Shown one piece after another: positions 17,859-30,098 of a stretch of 34,169 nucleotides of DNA (its first letter is position 1; every line of letters begins with the position of its first letter). A model generated the notes under the pieces. It had not been told where the DNA came from and searched no databases. It worked only from the letters and a program-made list of their open reading frames with translations. This DNA comes from an uncultured Bacilli bacterium (GTDB lineage Bacteria > Bacillota_I > Bacilli_A > RF39 > UBA660), in contig CANPZX010000009.1 of the NCBI GenBank assembly GCA_947589195.1, forward strand, positions 1 through 34,169, read 5' to 3'. Position numbers and translations under genes: made by a program.

Positions 17859-18304
17859 TATAGCAAATTTAAAAGTCTAAATATACTTTTTGCTTCTCTT
17901 TTTTCCGTTTTTTCTTTTAAACTAGCTCTTTTATCATAATTTTTCTTACCTCGAGCTACCCCGATTAAAACTTTAACATAACCATTTTTTAAATATACTT
18001 TTAAAGGGACGATACTATAACCTTCTTGGCTTACGGCTTCCTTTAACTTATTTATCTCTTTTTTATGTAATAAAAGTTTTCGTGTTCTTGTTTCTTCATG
18101 ATTAAAAATATTACCCTCATCATATTTAGCAATATACATATTTAAAAGATATGCTTCATTATTTTTGATAATGACATAACTATCTCTTAATTGGCCGGAA
18201 TTTTTTCTTAAACTTTTTATCTCGGTTCCTAATAACTCTATTCCTGCTTCAATTTCTTTTTCAATATAATAATCAAAATAAGCTTTTTTATTCTTTATTT
18301 CCAT
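17858..18304 (-). CDS. smpB: SsrA-binding protein SmpB
   Basis: [29 protein letters not shown] and [16 protein letters not shown]. Confidence 0.97.
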   Translation of the reverse strand: MEIKNKKAYFDYYIEKEIEAGIELLGTEIKSLRKNSGQLRDSYVIIKNNEAYLLNMYIAKYDEGNIFNHEETRTRKLLLHKKEINKLKEAVSQEGYSIVPLKVYLKNGYVKVLIGVARGKKNYDKRASLKEKTEKREAKSIFRLLNLL

Positions 18305-20405
18305 TGTCTTTCTCCTTTTCCACTAATTCGAAGTCAATCATTGCTGTTTCTTTCGAAGAACTGACAACTTTTACCCAAACTTTATCACCAATCCGATATT
18401 GTTTTTTACTTTCTTTACCAATTAAAGCTAATTTTTCGGGTATATAATTATAAAAATCACCTTTTATGCTACTTACATGGACTAAACCTTCGATTAAATT
18501 AGGTAATTCCACAAAAAAGCCAAAATTAGTTACGGTGGAAATCATTCCTTCATAAATTTCGCCAATATGGCTTTCCATATATTCAGCCATTTTCATATCT
18601 AAAACATCGCGCTCGGCATTCACACTAGCTACTTCCATTTCACTAGAATGCTCGGCAATATCCACTAAAGCACTTTCATAATAACTAATTGTATTCATTG
18701 TTAAATCATGTTCAATTAAATATTTTTTTAACAACCGATGGACTGTTAAATCCGGAAATCTGCGAATAGGACTTGTAAAATGGGTATAAGCCTTACTGCC
18801 TAGACCAAAGTGTCCAATATTATCTTTACTATAGATAGCTTTTTTCATACTTCTTAATAACATACTAGATAAAATTTCAAATTCTTCTTTGCCTTCTAAT
18901 TCTTTTAAAAGTTTTTGCATAGCAATTGGGGTAAGGTCTGTCACTTTAGTTTGTAATTCGTATCCTAAAAGTTTAACTAAATTTACAAAATCATCAATTT
19001 TTTCACTATTAGGCACATCATGAACCCGATAAATAAAAGGTAAATCCATATTATAAATATGGGACGCTACCGTTTCATTAGCTGCAATCATAAAATCTTC
19101 AATTAAATTTTCGCCATCTTCCCGATTTCTTTTTACAATATCAATGGCTACTCCATTTTCATCTTGAACGACTTCGGCTTCATCCAAATCAAAATTGATA
19201 TATCCACGTGATTCTTTTTCTTTTCGTAAAATATGGGCAAGTTCATTCATCTTTTTTAAAGTTGGTACAAATTCTTCATATCCGGGACAGATTTTATCTC
19301 GCATTAAAATATCATTTACCGCTTCATAAGTCATTTTTTTGCGACTCTTAATAAAACTTGGCGTTATATCATAACTTACAACTTTTCCTTTATTATTTAT
19401 TTTCATAATACAACTCATCGTAAGCCGGATAACTCCTTCATTTAAAGAACAAATTCCATTCGAAAGTTGATGAGGAAGCATCGGAATAACCGTATCCGCT
19501 AAATAAGAGGAAGTGCCTCGATTATAAGCGGTATCTCCTAAAGCAGTATTTTCTTTAACATAATGTGAAACATCAGCAATATGGACTCCTAAAACATATA
19601 AATCATTATCCATTTCTAAACTAATTGCGTCATCAATATCTTTAGTATGCGACCCATCAATTGTAAATATTTCTTTATTAGTTAAATCAAGTCTATTTTT
19701 TAGCTCATCTTCTTTAACTTCACTAGGAATAGTTTCTAACTCCTTTAAAACTTCTTCATTAAAATCAGTTTCAATTCCATATTTATAAGCAATAGCTAAA
19801 ATATCTACTCCGGGATCATCTTTATGCCCAATAATTCTTTTAACTTCCGCTAAATAACGACGATTCCCTAAATCTTTTAATAATTTGATTACGACTTTAT
19901 GTCCTGGTACACAATTTTTTAAAGTTTCTTTGCGAATTATTAAGTCAATATCTTTTTTATCATCATCTAAATCAACAGTTAATTTATCATTTTTTAATAC
20001 TACTTCTCCAACTAAATCATGAATATCTCTTTTTAAAATTTTTAAAATTCGCCCTTCTTTTTTTACCCCATTTCTAATTACTTCAGCCATAACTAAGTCA
20101 TCGTGAATAGCTCCATTTAGATTATCATTAGCAATATATAAATCGTCTTCTTTTTCTAAAATAACAAACCCAAAACCTTTTTTATTAACTGTCAATTTAC
20201 CTATTTTAAGGCCCGGACAATTTTTCATTAATATATATTTATCTTTTTTTGTTTTATAAATAATATATTCTTCTTCTAATTTTTCTAAAACTACCATTAA
20301 ATCTTGTAAATCACTAGCTGTTTTATAACCTAACATATCCAATATTTCATTGATGTCTTTCGCTTCATGTATATCATCTAAAACTCTTAAAACTTCTTCT
20401 CTCAT
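18288..20405 (-). CDS. rnr: Ribonuclease R
   Basis: [37 protein letters not shown]-terminal S1 domain. Confidence 0.96.
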   Translation of the reverse strand: MREEVLRVLDDIHEAKDINEILDMLGYKTASDLQDLMVVLEKLEEEYIIYKTKKDKYILMKNCPGLKIGKLTVNKKGFGFVILEKEDDLYIANDNLNGAIHDDLVMAEVIRNGVKKEGRILKILKRDIHDLVGEVVLKNDKLTVDLDDDKKDIDLIIRKETLKNCVPGHKVVIKLLKDLGNRRYLAEVKRIIGHKDDPGVDILAIAYKYGIETDFNEEVLKELETIPSEVKEDELKNRLDLTNKEIFTIDGSHTKDIDDAISLEMDNDLYVLGVHIADVSHYVKENTALGDTAYNRGTSSYLADTVIPMLPHQLSNGICSLNEGVIRLTMSCIMKINNKGKVVSYDITPSFIKSRKKMTYEAVNDILMRDKICPGYEEFVPTLKKMNELAHILRKEKESRGYINFDLDEAEVVQDENGVAIDIVKRNREDGENLIEDFMIAANETVASHIYNMDLPFIYRVHDVPNSEKIDDFVNLVKLLGYELQTKVTDLTPIAMQKLLKELEGKEEFEILSSMLLRSMKKAIYSKDNIGHFGLGSKAYTHFTSPIRRFPDLTVHRLLKKYLIEHDLTMNTISYYESALVDIAEHSSEMEVASVNAERDVLDMKMAEYMESHIGEIYEGMISTVTNFGFFVELPNLIEGLVHVSSIKGDFYNYIPEKLALIGKESKKQYRIGDKVWVKVVSSSKETAMIDFELVEKEKDNGNKE

Positions 20406-20416
20406 AATATCACTTC

Positions 20417-20770
20417 CTATTCTGTAAATGTACAAGTTTTTACTTTATTATTATATTGAACTTTAACCGTATAAGTAGTTTCTTTAACTCTTTTATTATT
20501 TCGTGGGTCTTTTAAATTTTCATCAATTAATCCATTAGTTATTAAATCATTCATTGTAATGGTACAACCACTTTGACATCTACTTTTAAAACTATTACTT
20601 TCTGATAAAACACAAGCTGCATCTTGTAATTGTTTTTTAAAGTTGTCAATTGATTTATCTTCTTCTTTCGAAAACATCCCACTCATATTTGAAGCAATAA
20701 CTACACCAATCATCGCCATTAAAGCTATAGTAATAATAAGTTCAATTAAAGTAAATCCTTTATTTTTCAT
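20417..20770 (-). CDS. Type II/IV prepilin-like protein (ComGC-like)
   Basis: MKNKGFTLIELIITIALMAMIGVVIAS. Confidence 0.85.
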   Translation of the reverse strand: MKNKGFTLIELIITIALMAMIGVVIASNMSGMFSKEEDKSIDNFKKQLQDAACVLSESNSFKSRCQSGCTITMNDLITNGLIDENLKDPRNNKRVKETTYTVKVQYNNKVKTCTFTE

Positions 20771-20836
20771 ATTTTTTCACCTTACTTTAATTATTATACT
20801 CGAGATTAAAGCAAAAAAAAAGAGTGTTAATAAACA

Positions 20837-21055
20837 CTACTTAACAAATAAAAGAAAAGATACTATAAAAAATACTATTCCTAAAAATAAGGTCATCCGA
20901 CTAATAAATAATTCTAGTCCTCTTTCTTTCACATTTTGAAATAAACTTTCATTCCCACCAGTAATAATTTGGGAAGAATCACTAGCTTTGCTACTTTGTA
21001 ATAAAACTATAGCTATTAAAAGTATTGATACAATAAGTAAAATAGTTTCTAACAT
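20837..21055 (-). CDS. secG: Preprotein translocase subunit SecG
   Basis: Two TM helices around SSKASDSSQIITGGNESLF; upstream of rnr. Confidence 0.85.
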   Translation of the reverse strand: MLETILLIVSILLIAIVLLQSSKASDSSQIITGGNESLFQNVKERGLELFISRMTLFLGIVFFIVSFLLFVK

Positions 21056-21110
21056 AAATTCACCTTCATTCGCGTACCATTAATTTACCACACAAAACCT
21101 TAAAATGCAA

Positions 21111-21692
21111 TTATAAATAACTTTCGATTATGGCATAAACTTCATCTCTACCTTTTTTCGTTATTGTAGAAAAAGGAATAAACATTTCATTTTCGGTTAA
21201 TGATAGAGCATCCATAATGGCTTTATCTTTTTTTAAACGATTATTTTTAGATACTTTATCATATTTTGTCGCAATAATCGTAATTGGTAAATTATAAAAC
21301 TTTAAAAAATTATACATTAATATATCATCTTCACTGGGTTTATGCCGATAATCTATTAATAAAAAAACATGTTTTAAATTGCTTCTATTTTTAATATATT
21401 CTTCAATCATTAAGCCCATTTTCTTAGAAGTAGATTTAGATACACTAGCATAACCATAACCTGGTACATCAATTAAATAAAAATTATTATTAATTAAATA
21501 AAAATTAAGGGTTTGAGTTTTTCCGGGTTTGGCACTAGTTCTAGCAAAGTTTTTACGATTTATTAAAGTATTAATAAAACTACTTTTCCCCACATTACTT
21601 CTTCCCACTAGTAAAAATTCCGCAAGATTATCTTCAGGATATTGACTTTGTCTTACCGCGATGTGTTTTAAATCTACCGTATCTATTTTCAT
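21111..21692 (-). CDS. engB: Ribosome biogenesis GTPase EngB/YsxC
   Basis: LVGRSNVGKSSFIN, KPGKTQTLNF, DVPGYGYA, ATKYDK. Confidence 0.95.
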   Translation of the reverse strand: MKIDTVDLKHIAVRQSQYPEDNLAEFLLVGRSNVGKSSFINTLINRKNFARTSAKPGKTQTLNFYLINNNFYLIDVPGYGYASVSKSTSKKMGLMIEEYIKNRSNLKHVFLLIDYRHKPSEDDILMYNFLKFYNLPITIIATKYDKVSKNNRLKKDKAIMDALSLTENEMFIPFSTITKKGRDEVYAIIESYL

Positions 21693-21819
21693 AATATTTT
21701 CCACCTAACTAAATTATATAAGATTTACTTCTATTTTGCAAATTTAAAAATTACCGCATAATATTGCCTTTTTTAGAAAATATGCTATAATAAATTGCAT
21801 TTGAAAGGGGAAATCCAAG

Positions 21820-23064
21820 GTGCATATCAAAGAATTATCAATTACGGAATTTGAAAGCTTTGTTGAAGAAAATCCACTTCGTAGTCATTACCAAACTATT
21901 AACTATGCTCTTTTGATGGCTGAGAATGGTTATGATTATGATTTAATAGGATATGTCGATAACAATAATAAAATATATGCTGCTTCTTTAATTCTTATCA
22001 AAAAACTAAATTTAATTTTTAAATATGGTTATGCTCCTCGGGGATTTATTATTGATTATTTTGATAAAGAGCTACTTACTAACTTTACTAACGATTTAGT
22101 AAATTATTATCAAAAAAGAAACTTAGTTTTTATTAAGATTAATCCGGAAATTGCTATTGCCAAAATTGATACTCAAACTAAAGAAAAAACATCTACTTCT
22201 AACTTTGAAATTAAAAATATTTTAAAAGAATTAGGTTATGTTGCCTTGAAAGAAAATTTATATTTTGAATCAACCCTTCCAAGATTTAATGGTATAGTTA
22301 ACTTAAAAGATTTAGATATTAATAAATTTGATAAAAATACCCGTAATAAAATAAAAAGAGGCGAAAATAAAGGTTTAAAAATTGAAATTGCTGACCGCAG
22401 TGGCATTGATATCTTTTTTAATTTTATTAAGAAAAAAAGAAATAAAGATGCTATTTATTACAAAGATTATTATAATGTTTTTAGTAAAAATAATGCTATT
22501 GATTTATTCTTAGTTAGTGTCGATACGGAAGAGTATTTGATAAATGCTAAAACTACTTATGAAAAAGAATTACAAAATAATACCGATTTAATTAATAAAC
22601 TTATGAACAATCAAAATGAAAAAACTCTTAATATTAAAATGAATTCTGATCAAAAACTATTATGCTATAAAACTGATGTTCTAGAGGCTACCAATAAAAA
22701 TAATATTAGTGCTAAAATTTATATCGCGGGAGCTTTAGTCGTTAAATATAAAAATCGGGTTAATATTATTATGAGTGGTTTTGATACCAAATATCGGCGG
22801 TTTAGTCCTAATTACTTTCTACACTATAAAATAATGGAATACTATCAAAAATACTATGATTATTGTGATTTAAATGGTCTTACGGGTGATTTTACCAAAG
22901 CTAATCCTTATCATGGTTTAAATGAATTCAAACTAGGCTTTAAACCAGATATATATGAATTTATTGGCGAATATGACTTAGTTATCAACTATCATATTTA
23001 TGAATCAATGTTAAAAAATGGTAAACTTGCTAAAACTTTTAATAAAACAGACATAAAAAAATAG
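21820..23064 (+). CDS. FemA/FemB/FemX peptidoglycan bridge transferase (GTG start)
   Basis: NTRNKIKRGENKGLKIEI and GLNEFKLGFKPDIYEFIGEYDLVIN; aaggggaaatccaag upstream. Confidence 0.88.
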   Translation: MHIKELSITEFESFVEENPLRSHYQTINYALLMAENGYDYDLIGYVDNNNKIYAASLILIKKLNLIFKYGYAPRGFIIDYFDKELLTNFTNDLVNYYQKRNLVFIKINPEIAIAKIDTQTKEKTSTSNFEIKNILKELGYVALKENLYFESTLPRFNGIVNLKDLDINKFDKNTRNKIKRGENKGLKIEIADRSGIDIFFNFIKKKRNKDAIYYKDYYNVFSKNNAIDLFLVSVDTEEYLINAKTTYEKELQNNTDLINKLMNNQNEKTLNIKMNSDQKLLCYKTDVLEATNKNNISAKIYIAGALVVKYKNRVNIIMSGFDTKYRRFSPNYFLHYKIMEYYQKYYDYCDLNGLTGDFTKANPYHGLNEFKLGFKPDIYEFIGEYDLVINYHIYESMLKNGKLAKTFNKTDIKK

Positions 23065-23067
23065 AAA

Positions 23068-24078
23068 TTAACTTGCTATTTCATAAACTTGGGCATAACA
23101 AGTTTTTTTTCTACTTTCTATAAACATATCATGTAATTCTTTAACTTTAGCATGAATATTTTGGACAACTTCTTGATAATTTCTTCCTTCATGTAGAGTT
23201 AAAATGGATATGGCATAAGGATTTTCAATATCTAAATTAAGGCCAATATCATGATAATAAATACTCCAACTTCCATATTTATGATAAATTTTGATATCAT
23301 CAGTATTAAAAGCATTACGATTATTATTTCCCATAATTTCTTTTAAGAAAGGGCCATATTCTTCACTCTCGGTAATAATTCGATAAGCTTCTTTTAAATA
23401 AATATTAGTATCATTGGCCGTTTGATTACCATATTTATCGCCTCCACTTAAAATAACTTTTGCTCCTAAACTTTGACCATAACTTTTTAAATTATTAAAA
23501 CCAATATAATCAATTAACATCATATGAGCCGTATTATCACTTACCGTAATCGCATAAGTAATTAAGTCTCTTAAACTAATAGCTTCACCAATGTGTCTTT
23601 TATCCATTTCTATACTCGAATCTTTTTTATAACTAGCCTTATACACTACGGTTTCTTTATCTAAATCAATCTCTCCCAAAATAGCTTTATTAATTAAATA
23701 AATAGCATCGACTAATTTAATTAAACTACAACCATAATATATTTTAGATGCATCATAAGAATAAGTAAAATTCGTTGTTAAATCTTCATATTTAAAACTA
23801 GCTTGGTAATTTTTAGTTTTAATAAATTCATTAATTTCATTTTCTTTATTTACTAAATCAATAGTTAACTCTTCTTCTTTAAAAGGTTCTTTTAAACAAG
23901 CCTCATAATCTTCTTTTTGTTTTCTTTCAATTTCTTTTAAATAAGTTTTATTAACAGGTAATAATCCTTTGATATCATCAAGTTCATAGTAAGATAATAA
24001 AAAAGCACTAATTATAACTAAAAATATAATTACACCTAAACCAGCTTTATATTTCTTTTTAATTTTTACTTTACGCAT
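23068..24078 (-). CDS. Class A beta-lactamase-like serine hydrolase, membrane anchored
   Basis: YYGCSLIKLVDAIYLINK (SxxK) and VSDNTAHMMLIDYIG (SDN). Confidence 0.8.
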   Translation of the reverse strand: MRKVKIKKKYKAGLGVIIFLVIISAFLLSYYELDDIKGLLPVNKTYLKEIERKQKEDYEACLKEPFKEEELTIDLVNKENEINEFIKTKNYQASFKYEDLTTNFTYSYDASKIYYGCSLIKLVDAIYLINKAILGEIDLDKETVVYKASYKKDSSIEMDKRHIGEAISLRDLITYAITVSDNTAHMMLIDYIGFNNLKSYGQSLGAKVILSGGDKYGNQTANDTNIYLKEAYRIITESEEYGPFLKEIMGNNNRNAFNTDDIKIYHKYGSWSIYYHDIGLNLDIENPYAISILTLHEGRNYQEVVQNIHAKVKELHDMFIESRKKTCYAQVYEIAS

Positions 24079-24126
24079 TTTAAAGCACCTTTACTTTATT
24101 CGATTATAACATCATTTTACCAAAAG

Positions 24127-24150
24127 AAAAAGTCTCAAACTGAGACTTTT
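24127..24150 (-). terminator. tuf terminator
   Basis: aaaaagtctcaaactgagactttt. Confidence 0.75.
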
Positions 24151-24159
24151 AATTTTTAA

Positions 24160-25326
24160 TTATTCAACAATTTCAGAAACTACACCAGCACCAACAGTAC
24201 GGCCACCCTCACGAATAGAGAATTTAGTACCATTTTCAAGAGCAACTGGGGCAATTAATTCTACAGTCATATCAACATTATCACCAGGCATAACCATTTC
24301 AACACCTTGAGGTAATTCGATTACACCAGTAACATCAGTAGTTCTAAAGTAGAATTGTGGTCTGTAATTTGAGAAGAATGGAGTATGACGTCCGCCTTCT
24401 TCTTTACTTAAGACATAAACAGAAGCTTTGAATTTATGATGAGGAGTAACACTTCCTGGTTTAGCAAGAACTTGTCCACGTTCAACTTCTTCACGAGCAA
24501 TACCACGTAATAATACACCAGCATTATCTCCAGCTTGAGCATAGTCAAGTGATTTTCTAAACATTTCAATTCCAGTAACAACTGTTTTCTTCGTATCTTT
24601 AAGACCAACGATTTCAACTTCGTCATTTAATTTCAATGTACCACGTTCAACACGACCAGTAACAACTGTACCACGTCCAGAAATTGTAAATACATCTTCA
24701 ATACTCATTAAGAATGGTTTTTCGGTATCTCTTACTGGAGAATCAATATAAGAGTCAACTGCAGCCATTAAATCACGAATAGATTGAGCAGCTGCTTCAT
24801 CACCTTCAAGAGCTTTTAATGCACTACCACGAATAACAGGACAATTAGAATCATAATCATATTCTCCTAATAATTCTCTAATTTCCATTTCTACTAAATC
24901 AAGTAATTCTGGATCATCAACTTGATCACATTTATTCATGAATACAACAATTTTAGGTACCCCAACTTGTCTAGATAATAAAATATGTTCTCTAGTTTGA
25001 GGCATTGGACCATCAGCTGCAGATACAACTAAGATTGCACCATCCATTTGGGCAGCACCAGTAATCATGTTTTTAACATAATCGGCATGTCCTGGGCAGT
25101 CTACGTGAGCATAATGACGTTTTTCAGTTTCATACTCAACGTGAGCAGTATTAATTGTAATACCTCTTTCTCTTTCTTCTGGAGCTTTGTCGATATCAGC
25201 ATAATCAACGAAAGTACCAAAGTATTTAGTAATAGCAGCTGTTAATGTTGTTTTACCATGGTCAACATGACCAATTGTACCAATATTAACATGTTCTTTA
25301 GAACGATCAAATTTTTCTTTTGCCAT
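24160..25326 (-). CDS. tuf: Elongation factor Tu
   Basis: [47 protein letters not shown]. Confidence 0.99.
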   Translation of the reverse strand: MAKEKFDRSKEHVNIGTIGHVDHGKTTLTAAITKYFGTFVDYADIDKAPEERERGITINTAHVEYETEKRHYAHVDCPGHADYVKNMITGAAQMDGAILVVSAADGPMPQTREHILLSRQVGVPKIVVFMNKCDQVDDPELLDLVEMEIRELLGEYDYDSNCPVIRGSALKALEGDEAAAQSIRDLMAAVDSYIDSPVRDTEKPFLMSIEDVFTISGRGTVVTGRVERGTLKLNDEVEIVGLKDTKKTVVTGIEMFRKSLDYAQAGDNAGVLLRGIAREEVERGQVLAKPGSVTPHHKFKASVYVLSKEEGGRHTPFFSNYRPQFYFRTTDVTGVIELPQGVEMVMPGDNVDMTVELIAPVALENGTKFSIREGGRTVGAGVVSEIVE

Positions 25327-25395
25327 CGTTTATTTTCTCCTTTCAATTTACTACTATATTTTATCTAATGCTTGAATGTTTTTCAAGTATTATTT

Positions 25396-27471
25396 TTAGT
25401 TAACGCTGTTTTTCTTAACGATTTCTTCAGCGATTGATTTAGGTACTTCTTCATAGTGGTCAAGTTCCATTACAAAATTACCACGACCTTGAGTATTGGA
25501 ACGCAAACTAGTTGCATAACCAAACATCTCCGCAAGAGGTACCATAGCCATAATTTGTAAAGCATTACCCCGTGATTCTTGACCAAGAGGACGACCTCTA
25601 CGACTAGTTAAGTCACCCATTACATTTCCCATATATTCATCTGGTACAGTAACGGCAACTTTCATAATTGGTTCAAGTAAAACAACTTTACATTTATTTT
25701 TAGCTTCTTTTAAAGCCATAGAAGCAGCAATTTTAAAGGCCATTTCACTTGAATCGACATCATGGTAAGATCCATCAAATAATGTTGCTTTAACATCAAC
25801 CATTGGATATCCCGCTAAAACTCCACCAGCCATCGCTTCTTGTAAACCTTTATCGGTAACCGGAATATATTCACGAGGAACAACTCCTCCAACGATTGCA
25901 TCAACGAATTCATAACCTTTACCAGGATTAGGTTCAAATCTAACCCAAACATGACCATATTGTCCACGTCCACCTGATTGTTTAATATATTTACCTTCAC
26001 ATTCACCAACTTGGGTAACTGTTTCGCGATAAGCAACTTGCGGACGGCCAACATTTACTTCCACATTAAATTCTCGTTTCATCCGATCAATTAAGACATC
26101 TAAATGTAATTCGCCCATACCACTTATAATGGTTTGACCAGTTTCAGCATCAGTTTTATATTTGAATGTTGGGTCTTCTTCTGATAATTTTTGTAAAGCA
26201 ATTCCCATTTTTTCTTGATCAGCTTTACTTTTTGGTTCAACAGCTTCATCAATAACCGGAAGTGGGAATTCCATACCTTTCATAATAACTGGTGATTTTT
26301 CATCACATAATGTATCAGCAGTTGTGGTACTCTTAAGACCAACGGCTGCCGCAATCTCACCACAATAAACTTCCGAAATTTCTTTACGATTATTGGCATG
26401 CATTTGTAAAATACGACCAACTCTCTCTTTTTCACCTTTTGTGGAATTTAAGATATAAGATCCACTAGTTAAATGTCCTGAATAAACTCTAAAGAAAGCC
26501 AGACGACCAACGAATGGATCAGCCATTATTTTGAAAGCTAAAGCGGTAAATGGTTCACTATCACTTGGATGACGTAAAACATCTTCACCAGTTTTTGGGT
26601 TATAGCACTCAATTGCTTCAATATCAGTTGGTGCTGGCATATAATCTAAAACAGCATCTAAAGCTAATTTAACACCCATATTTGATAAGGCACTACCACA
26701 CATTACCGGGAAGAACTCTGCTGCTAAAACACCTTTACGAATAGCAGCTTTGATTTCTGGAATGGAAACTTCTCCACCATCAAGATATTTTTCCATTAAG
26801 GCATCATCAAATTCAGCGGCAGCTTCAATAAGTTCAATTCTCTTAGTTTCAGCTAATTCTTTTAAATCTTCGGGAATCGGAATTTCTTCCGCTTCTTCGT
26901 GTTCTTCACCATTATAATGGTAGGCTTTCATTGCCACCAAATCAATAATTCCATTAAATTCATTTTCTGCCCCAATTGGCCATTGAATTGGTTTATAATT
27001 AACACCTAAACGACTGCCAATAGAATCAAGGGTAAATTGAAAATCGGCTCCCAATTTATCCATTTTATTAGCAAAAATCATTCTTGGAACTTTATATTCT
27101 GTTGCTTGACGCCATACTGTTTCACTTTGCGGTTCAACACCAGCATTAGCATCTAATAAACAAATTGCTCCATCAAGTACTCTTAAAGACCGTTGTACTT
27201 CTACAGTGAAGTCGACGTGCCCCGGAGTATCAATAATATTTAAACGATATCCTTTCCAATGGGCAGTTGTTGCCGCACTGGTAATAGTAATACCTCTTTC
27301 TTTTTCTTGATCCATCCAGTCCATTTGGGATTCTCCATCATGAGTTTCACCAATCTTATGAGTAATACCGGTATGAAATAATACCCGTTCCGTAAAAGTA
27401 GTTTTACCAGCATCAATATGGGCCATAATCCCAATATTTCTTACTTTATCAATTGAAACATCTCTTGCCAT
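25396..27471 (-). CDS. fusA: Elongation factor G
   Basis: [46 protein letters not shown]; start at MARDVSIDK. Confidence 0.99.
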   Translation of the reverse strand: MARDVSIDKVRNIGIMAHIDAGKTTFTERVLFHTGITHKIGETHDGESQMDWMDQEKERGITITSAATTAHWKGYRLNIIDTPGHVDFTVEVQRSLRVLDGAICLLDANAGVEPQSETVWRQATEYKVPRMIFANKMDKLGADFQFTLDSIGSRLGVNYKPIQWPIGAENEFNGIIDLVAMKAYHYNGEEHEEAEEIPIPEDLKELAETKRIELIEAAAEFDDALMEKYLDGGEVSIPEIKAAIRKGVLAAEFFPVMCGSALSNMGVKLALDAVLDYMPAPTDIEAIECYNPKTGEDVLRHPSDSEPFTALAFKIMADPFVGRLAFFRVYSGHLTSGSYILNSTKGEKERVGRILQMHANNRKEISEVYCGEIAAAVGLKSTTTADTLCDEKSPVIMKGMEFPLPVIDEAVEPKSKADQEKMGIALQKLSEEDPTFKYKTDAETGQTIISGMGELHLDVLIDRMKREFNVEVNVGRPQVAYRETVTQVGECEGKYIKQSGGRGQYGHVWVRFEPNPGKGYEFVDAIVGGVVPREYIPVTDKGLQEAMAGGVLAGYPMVDVKATLFDGSYHDVDSSEMAFKIAASMALKEAKNKCKVVLLEPIMKVAVTVPDEYMGNVMGDLTSRRGRPLGQESRGNALQIMAMVPLAEMFGYATSLRSNTQGRGNFVMELDHYEEVPKSIAEEIVKKNSVN

Positions 27472-27482
27472 ATTTTCTGCAC

Positions 27483-27950
27483 CTACCATCTATAATGGGC
27501 AAATGCTTTATTAGCTTCTGCCATTCTATGTGTATCTTCACGTTTTTTAACTGCCCCGCCTGTATTTTGCGCAGCATCCATAAGTTCATTAGCTAAATTA
27601 ACAGCCATTCCTCGACCATTTCTAAGTTTAGCATAATTAACAATCCAACGAAGTGCTAAAGCTTGACTTCTTTCATCGCTTACTTCATTTGGTACTTGGT
27701 AATTTGATCCCCCAACTCGCCGTGATTTAACTTCTAAGGCTGGTTTAACATTCTCTAAAGCGGCATTATAAACTTCCATTGGGTCTTTACCAGTTTTTTC
27801 TTTAATAATATCAAATGCTTCATAAAGAATCTTTTGAGCTGTACCTTTTTTTCCATCTTGCATAATTTGATTAACTAACTTAGTTACCACTTTCGAATTA
27901 TACACTGGATCTGGTAATACATCTCTCTTAATTGCTCTTCTCTTACGCAT
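27483..27950 (-). CDS. rpsG: 30S ribosomal protein S7
   Basis: [38 protein letters not shown]. Confidence 0.99.
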   Translation of the reverse strand: MRKRRAIKRDVLPDPVYNSKVVTKLVNQIMQDGKKGTAQKILYEAFDIIKEKTGKDPMEVYNAALENVKPALEVKSRRVGGSNYQVPNEVSDERSQALALRWIVNYAKLRNGRGMAVNLANELMDAAQNTGGAVKKREDTHRMAEANKAFAHYRW

Positions 27951-27976
27951 AATTTAATCCTCCTTTAACTATTTTT

Positions 27977-28390
27977 TTATTTTTTAGGTTTTTTAGCACC
28001 ATATTTACTACGACCTTGTTGTCTTTTAGCTACTCCTTGAGTATCAAGAGTACCACGTACAATATGATAACGAACACCGATTAAGTCTTTAACCCGGCCA
28101 CCACGTACTAAAACAACACTATGTTCTTGTAAGTTATGTCCTTCACCTGGAATATAAGCATCGATTTCTTTCCCATTAGAAAGTCTTACTCTTGCGTATT
28201 TACGAAGAGCTGAATTCGGTTTCTTAGGGGTTTTGGTACCAACACGAGTACATACGCCTCTTTTTTGTGGGCTATTAAGATCCGTTTGCTTTCTTTCAAG
28301 GGTATTTAAACCAACATTTAAAACTGGGCTCTTACTCTTTCTTGTCTTCTTTTGTCTTTTGTTTCTTACTAATTGATTAATTGTAGACAT
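27977..28390 (-). CDS. rpsL: 30S ribosomal protein S12
   Basis: [12 protein letters not shown]...[20 protein letters not shown]...[16 protein letters not shown]. Confidence 0.99.
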   Translation of the reverse strand: MSTINQLVRNKRQKKTRKSKSPVLNVGLNTLERKQTDLNSPQKRGVCTRVGTKTPKKPNSALRKYARVRLSNGKEIDAYIPGEGHNLQEHSVVLVRGGRVKDLIGVRYHIVRGTLDTQGVAKRQQGRSKYGAKKPKK

Positions 28391-28408
28391 ATTATCCTCC
28401 TTCCATTA

Positions 28409-28465
28409 ACACACATCCTGGTGTATCAAATATTCTATTAAATCAGGTTCTACCTAAGTAGAACC
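28409..28465 (-). promoter_or_regulatory. Structured rpsL leader: two hairpins
   Basis: ggttctacctaagtagaacc (28446-28465) and acacacatcctggtgt (near 28410-28424). Confidence 0.45.
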
Positions 28466-28526
28466 AAGGTTTAAAACCACAAATAATATAACACTATCAA
28501 TATATGAAAGTCAAGAATAAAAATTA

Positions 28527-29240
28527 CTAAATAGTGATTTCTAAGTTATCATAAGGAACAATAACATTTTTTAGGTTTAATTTTTCTAATTCATTTCTTG
28601 TATCATCTTCTAAATGACTCACAACGAATTTACACTTAGGGTACTTTGCAGATAAATATTTAATATTATCTATTCCCATATGTTTTCTAGTGCTTTTAAT
28701 AAACATACAATCGCAAAATAAGTAATCACATTCACGAGCCATATATTCTACATTTTTACAGATAGTCGTATCTCCTGTAAAACCAACTTTTCTCATTTTA
28801 TCTTTTAATATATAACCATATGCCGGTTTCATTCCACCATGAAACACTAAATACTTTTTGACTTCATAATTATATATCTTAAATGATGGAGCATAAGTAT
28901 ATTTTAAGTTAATTATTTTATTAACATCTTTCATTGCATTAGGAAAAGCTAGTTTTAATAAACTTTGATTTTTTCTTTTTCCTTCTTTACTACAATATAT
29001 ATGAATATCTTTATTATCAGCTCTGGATTTTAATAAAAAATAAAATGGTATATCAAAATAATGATCACCATGAAAATGCGTAAGCAACACGTGTTTTATA
29101 ACTCCCGGATTAATTCCTTCTCTTAATAAAGCTTTACACATTCCATTAGGCATATCCACTAAAATATCCTCATCAATCATATAAGAAGCACTAGCATATT
29201 TGCTCCACATACTTCCACTGCCCACTACTCGTACTTTCAT
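28527..29240 (-). CDS. MBL-fold metallohydrolase (RNase Z-like)
   Basis: HVLLTHFHGDHYFDIPFY, GFTGDTTICKNV. Confidence 0.88.
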   Translation of the reverse strand: MKVRVVGSGSMWSKYASASYMIDEDILVDMPNGMCKALLREGINPGVIKHVLLTHFHGDHYFDIPFYFLLKSRADNKDIHIYCSKEGKRKNQSLLKLAFPNAMKDVNKIINLKYTYAPSFKIYNYEVKKYLVFHGGMKPAYGYILKDKMRKVGFTGDTTICKNVEYMARECDYLFCDCMFIKSTRKHMGIDNIKYLSAKYPKCKFVVSHLEDDTRNELEKLNLKNVIVPYDNLEITI

Positions 29241-29288
29241 TTTATTGCCTCCTATTTTTAAATTATAAAAAACGAGGTAGTTCTCGTT

Positions 29289-29624
29289 TTAATAACCCTT
29301 AGTTTTATAACTATCACAATCTATATAAGCTTTAAAATTGTAATCTTTTACTTCTACATAACCTTCACAAATTTCTTCATTAACTTTAATATCTTCGATA
29401 TAACCATTATTAATCAATAATTCTTTAGAAATGTTTATATTACCTGTACCATCATACAAAGAATAATCATTAACATAATTTTTAGCAATATTTTCTAATT
29501 CTTTTTCTTTATCTTTATAAATTTGTTTTTGTTTTTTATAGAAAAACCCAAATGTGGTTAATGAACCAAAGATAATTAGCATAACAATTCCCCAAACCAA
29601 GGTTAATTTTTGCATTCTTTCCAT
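29289..29624 (-). CDS. Small membrane-anchored protein, pseudopilin-like
   Basis: MERMQKLTLVWGIVMLIIFGSLTTFGFF; C-terminus similar to the next gene. Confidence 0.65.
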   Translation of the reverse strand: MERMQKLTLVWGIVMLIIFGSLTTFGFFYKKQKQIYKDKEKELENIAKNYVNDYSLYDGTGNINISKELLINNGYIEDIKVNEEICEGYVEVKDYNFKAYIDCDSYKTKGY

Positions 29625-29626
29625 AA

Positions 29627-30049
29627 CTACGCCCCGATTCGCCATTCTTGGAATCCTACTGTCATATATTCGCCACATCTAATATAAGCATCACTATTTA
29701 GTTTATTATCTTTCTTCGTAATCAAAGCATATCCATTACAAACAGCACCATTATAGGTAATATCTTTCTCATTTAAATATTTACCATTTTTTAAATTATC
29801 AATAGTAATGGTAATAGTTCCACTACCTATATCTTTATAATTATCTTTCATATATTTTAAACTAGCATTTTCGACATTCTCTTCAATAGATATTGTTGTT
29901 TTGTCTTCTTTTAAACTATCTTTAAATGCTTCTCCTAAAGATTTTGATAATTGTATAATAAAGAAAACGGCTATTAATAAAAAGATTAATAATACTCCAC
30001 ACCACACTAATAATTCTGCTAACCCCCAACCACGATTATCCAATTTCAT
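29627..30049 (-). CDS. Pseudopilin-like protein with atypical GWGLAELLVW N-terminus
   Basis: MKLDNRGWGLAELLVWCGVLLIFLLIAVFF. Confidence 0.65.
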   Translation of the reverse strand: MKLDNRGWGLAELLVWCGVLLIFLLIAVFFIIQLSKSLGEAFKDSLKEDKTTISIEENVENASLKYMKDNYKDIGSGTITITIDNLKNGKYLNEKDITYNGAVCNGYALITKKDNKLNSDAYIRCGEYMTVGFQEWRIGA

Positions 30050-30098
30050 GAAATATCACCAACTTAAAAAATTATTATAAACTATCCCAATTTAATTA

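Noticed and set aside
24408-24626. Small ORFs antisense or out of frame in tuf and fusA (24408-24626, 25048-25245, 25815-26054, 27240-27434)
   Set aside because: Shadow ORFs inside highly conserved elongation factor genes.
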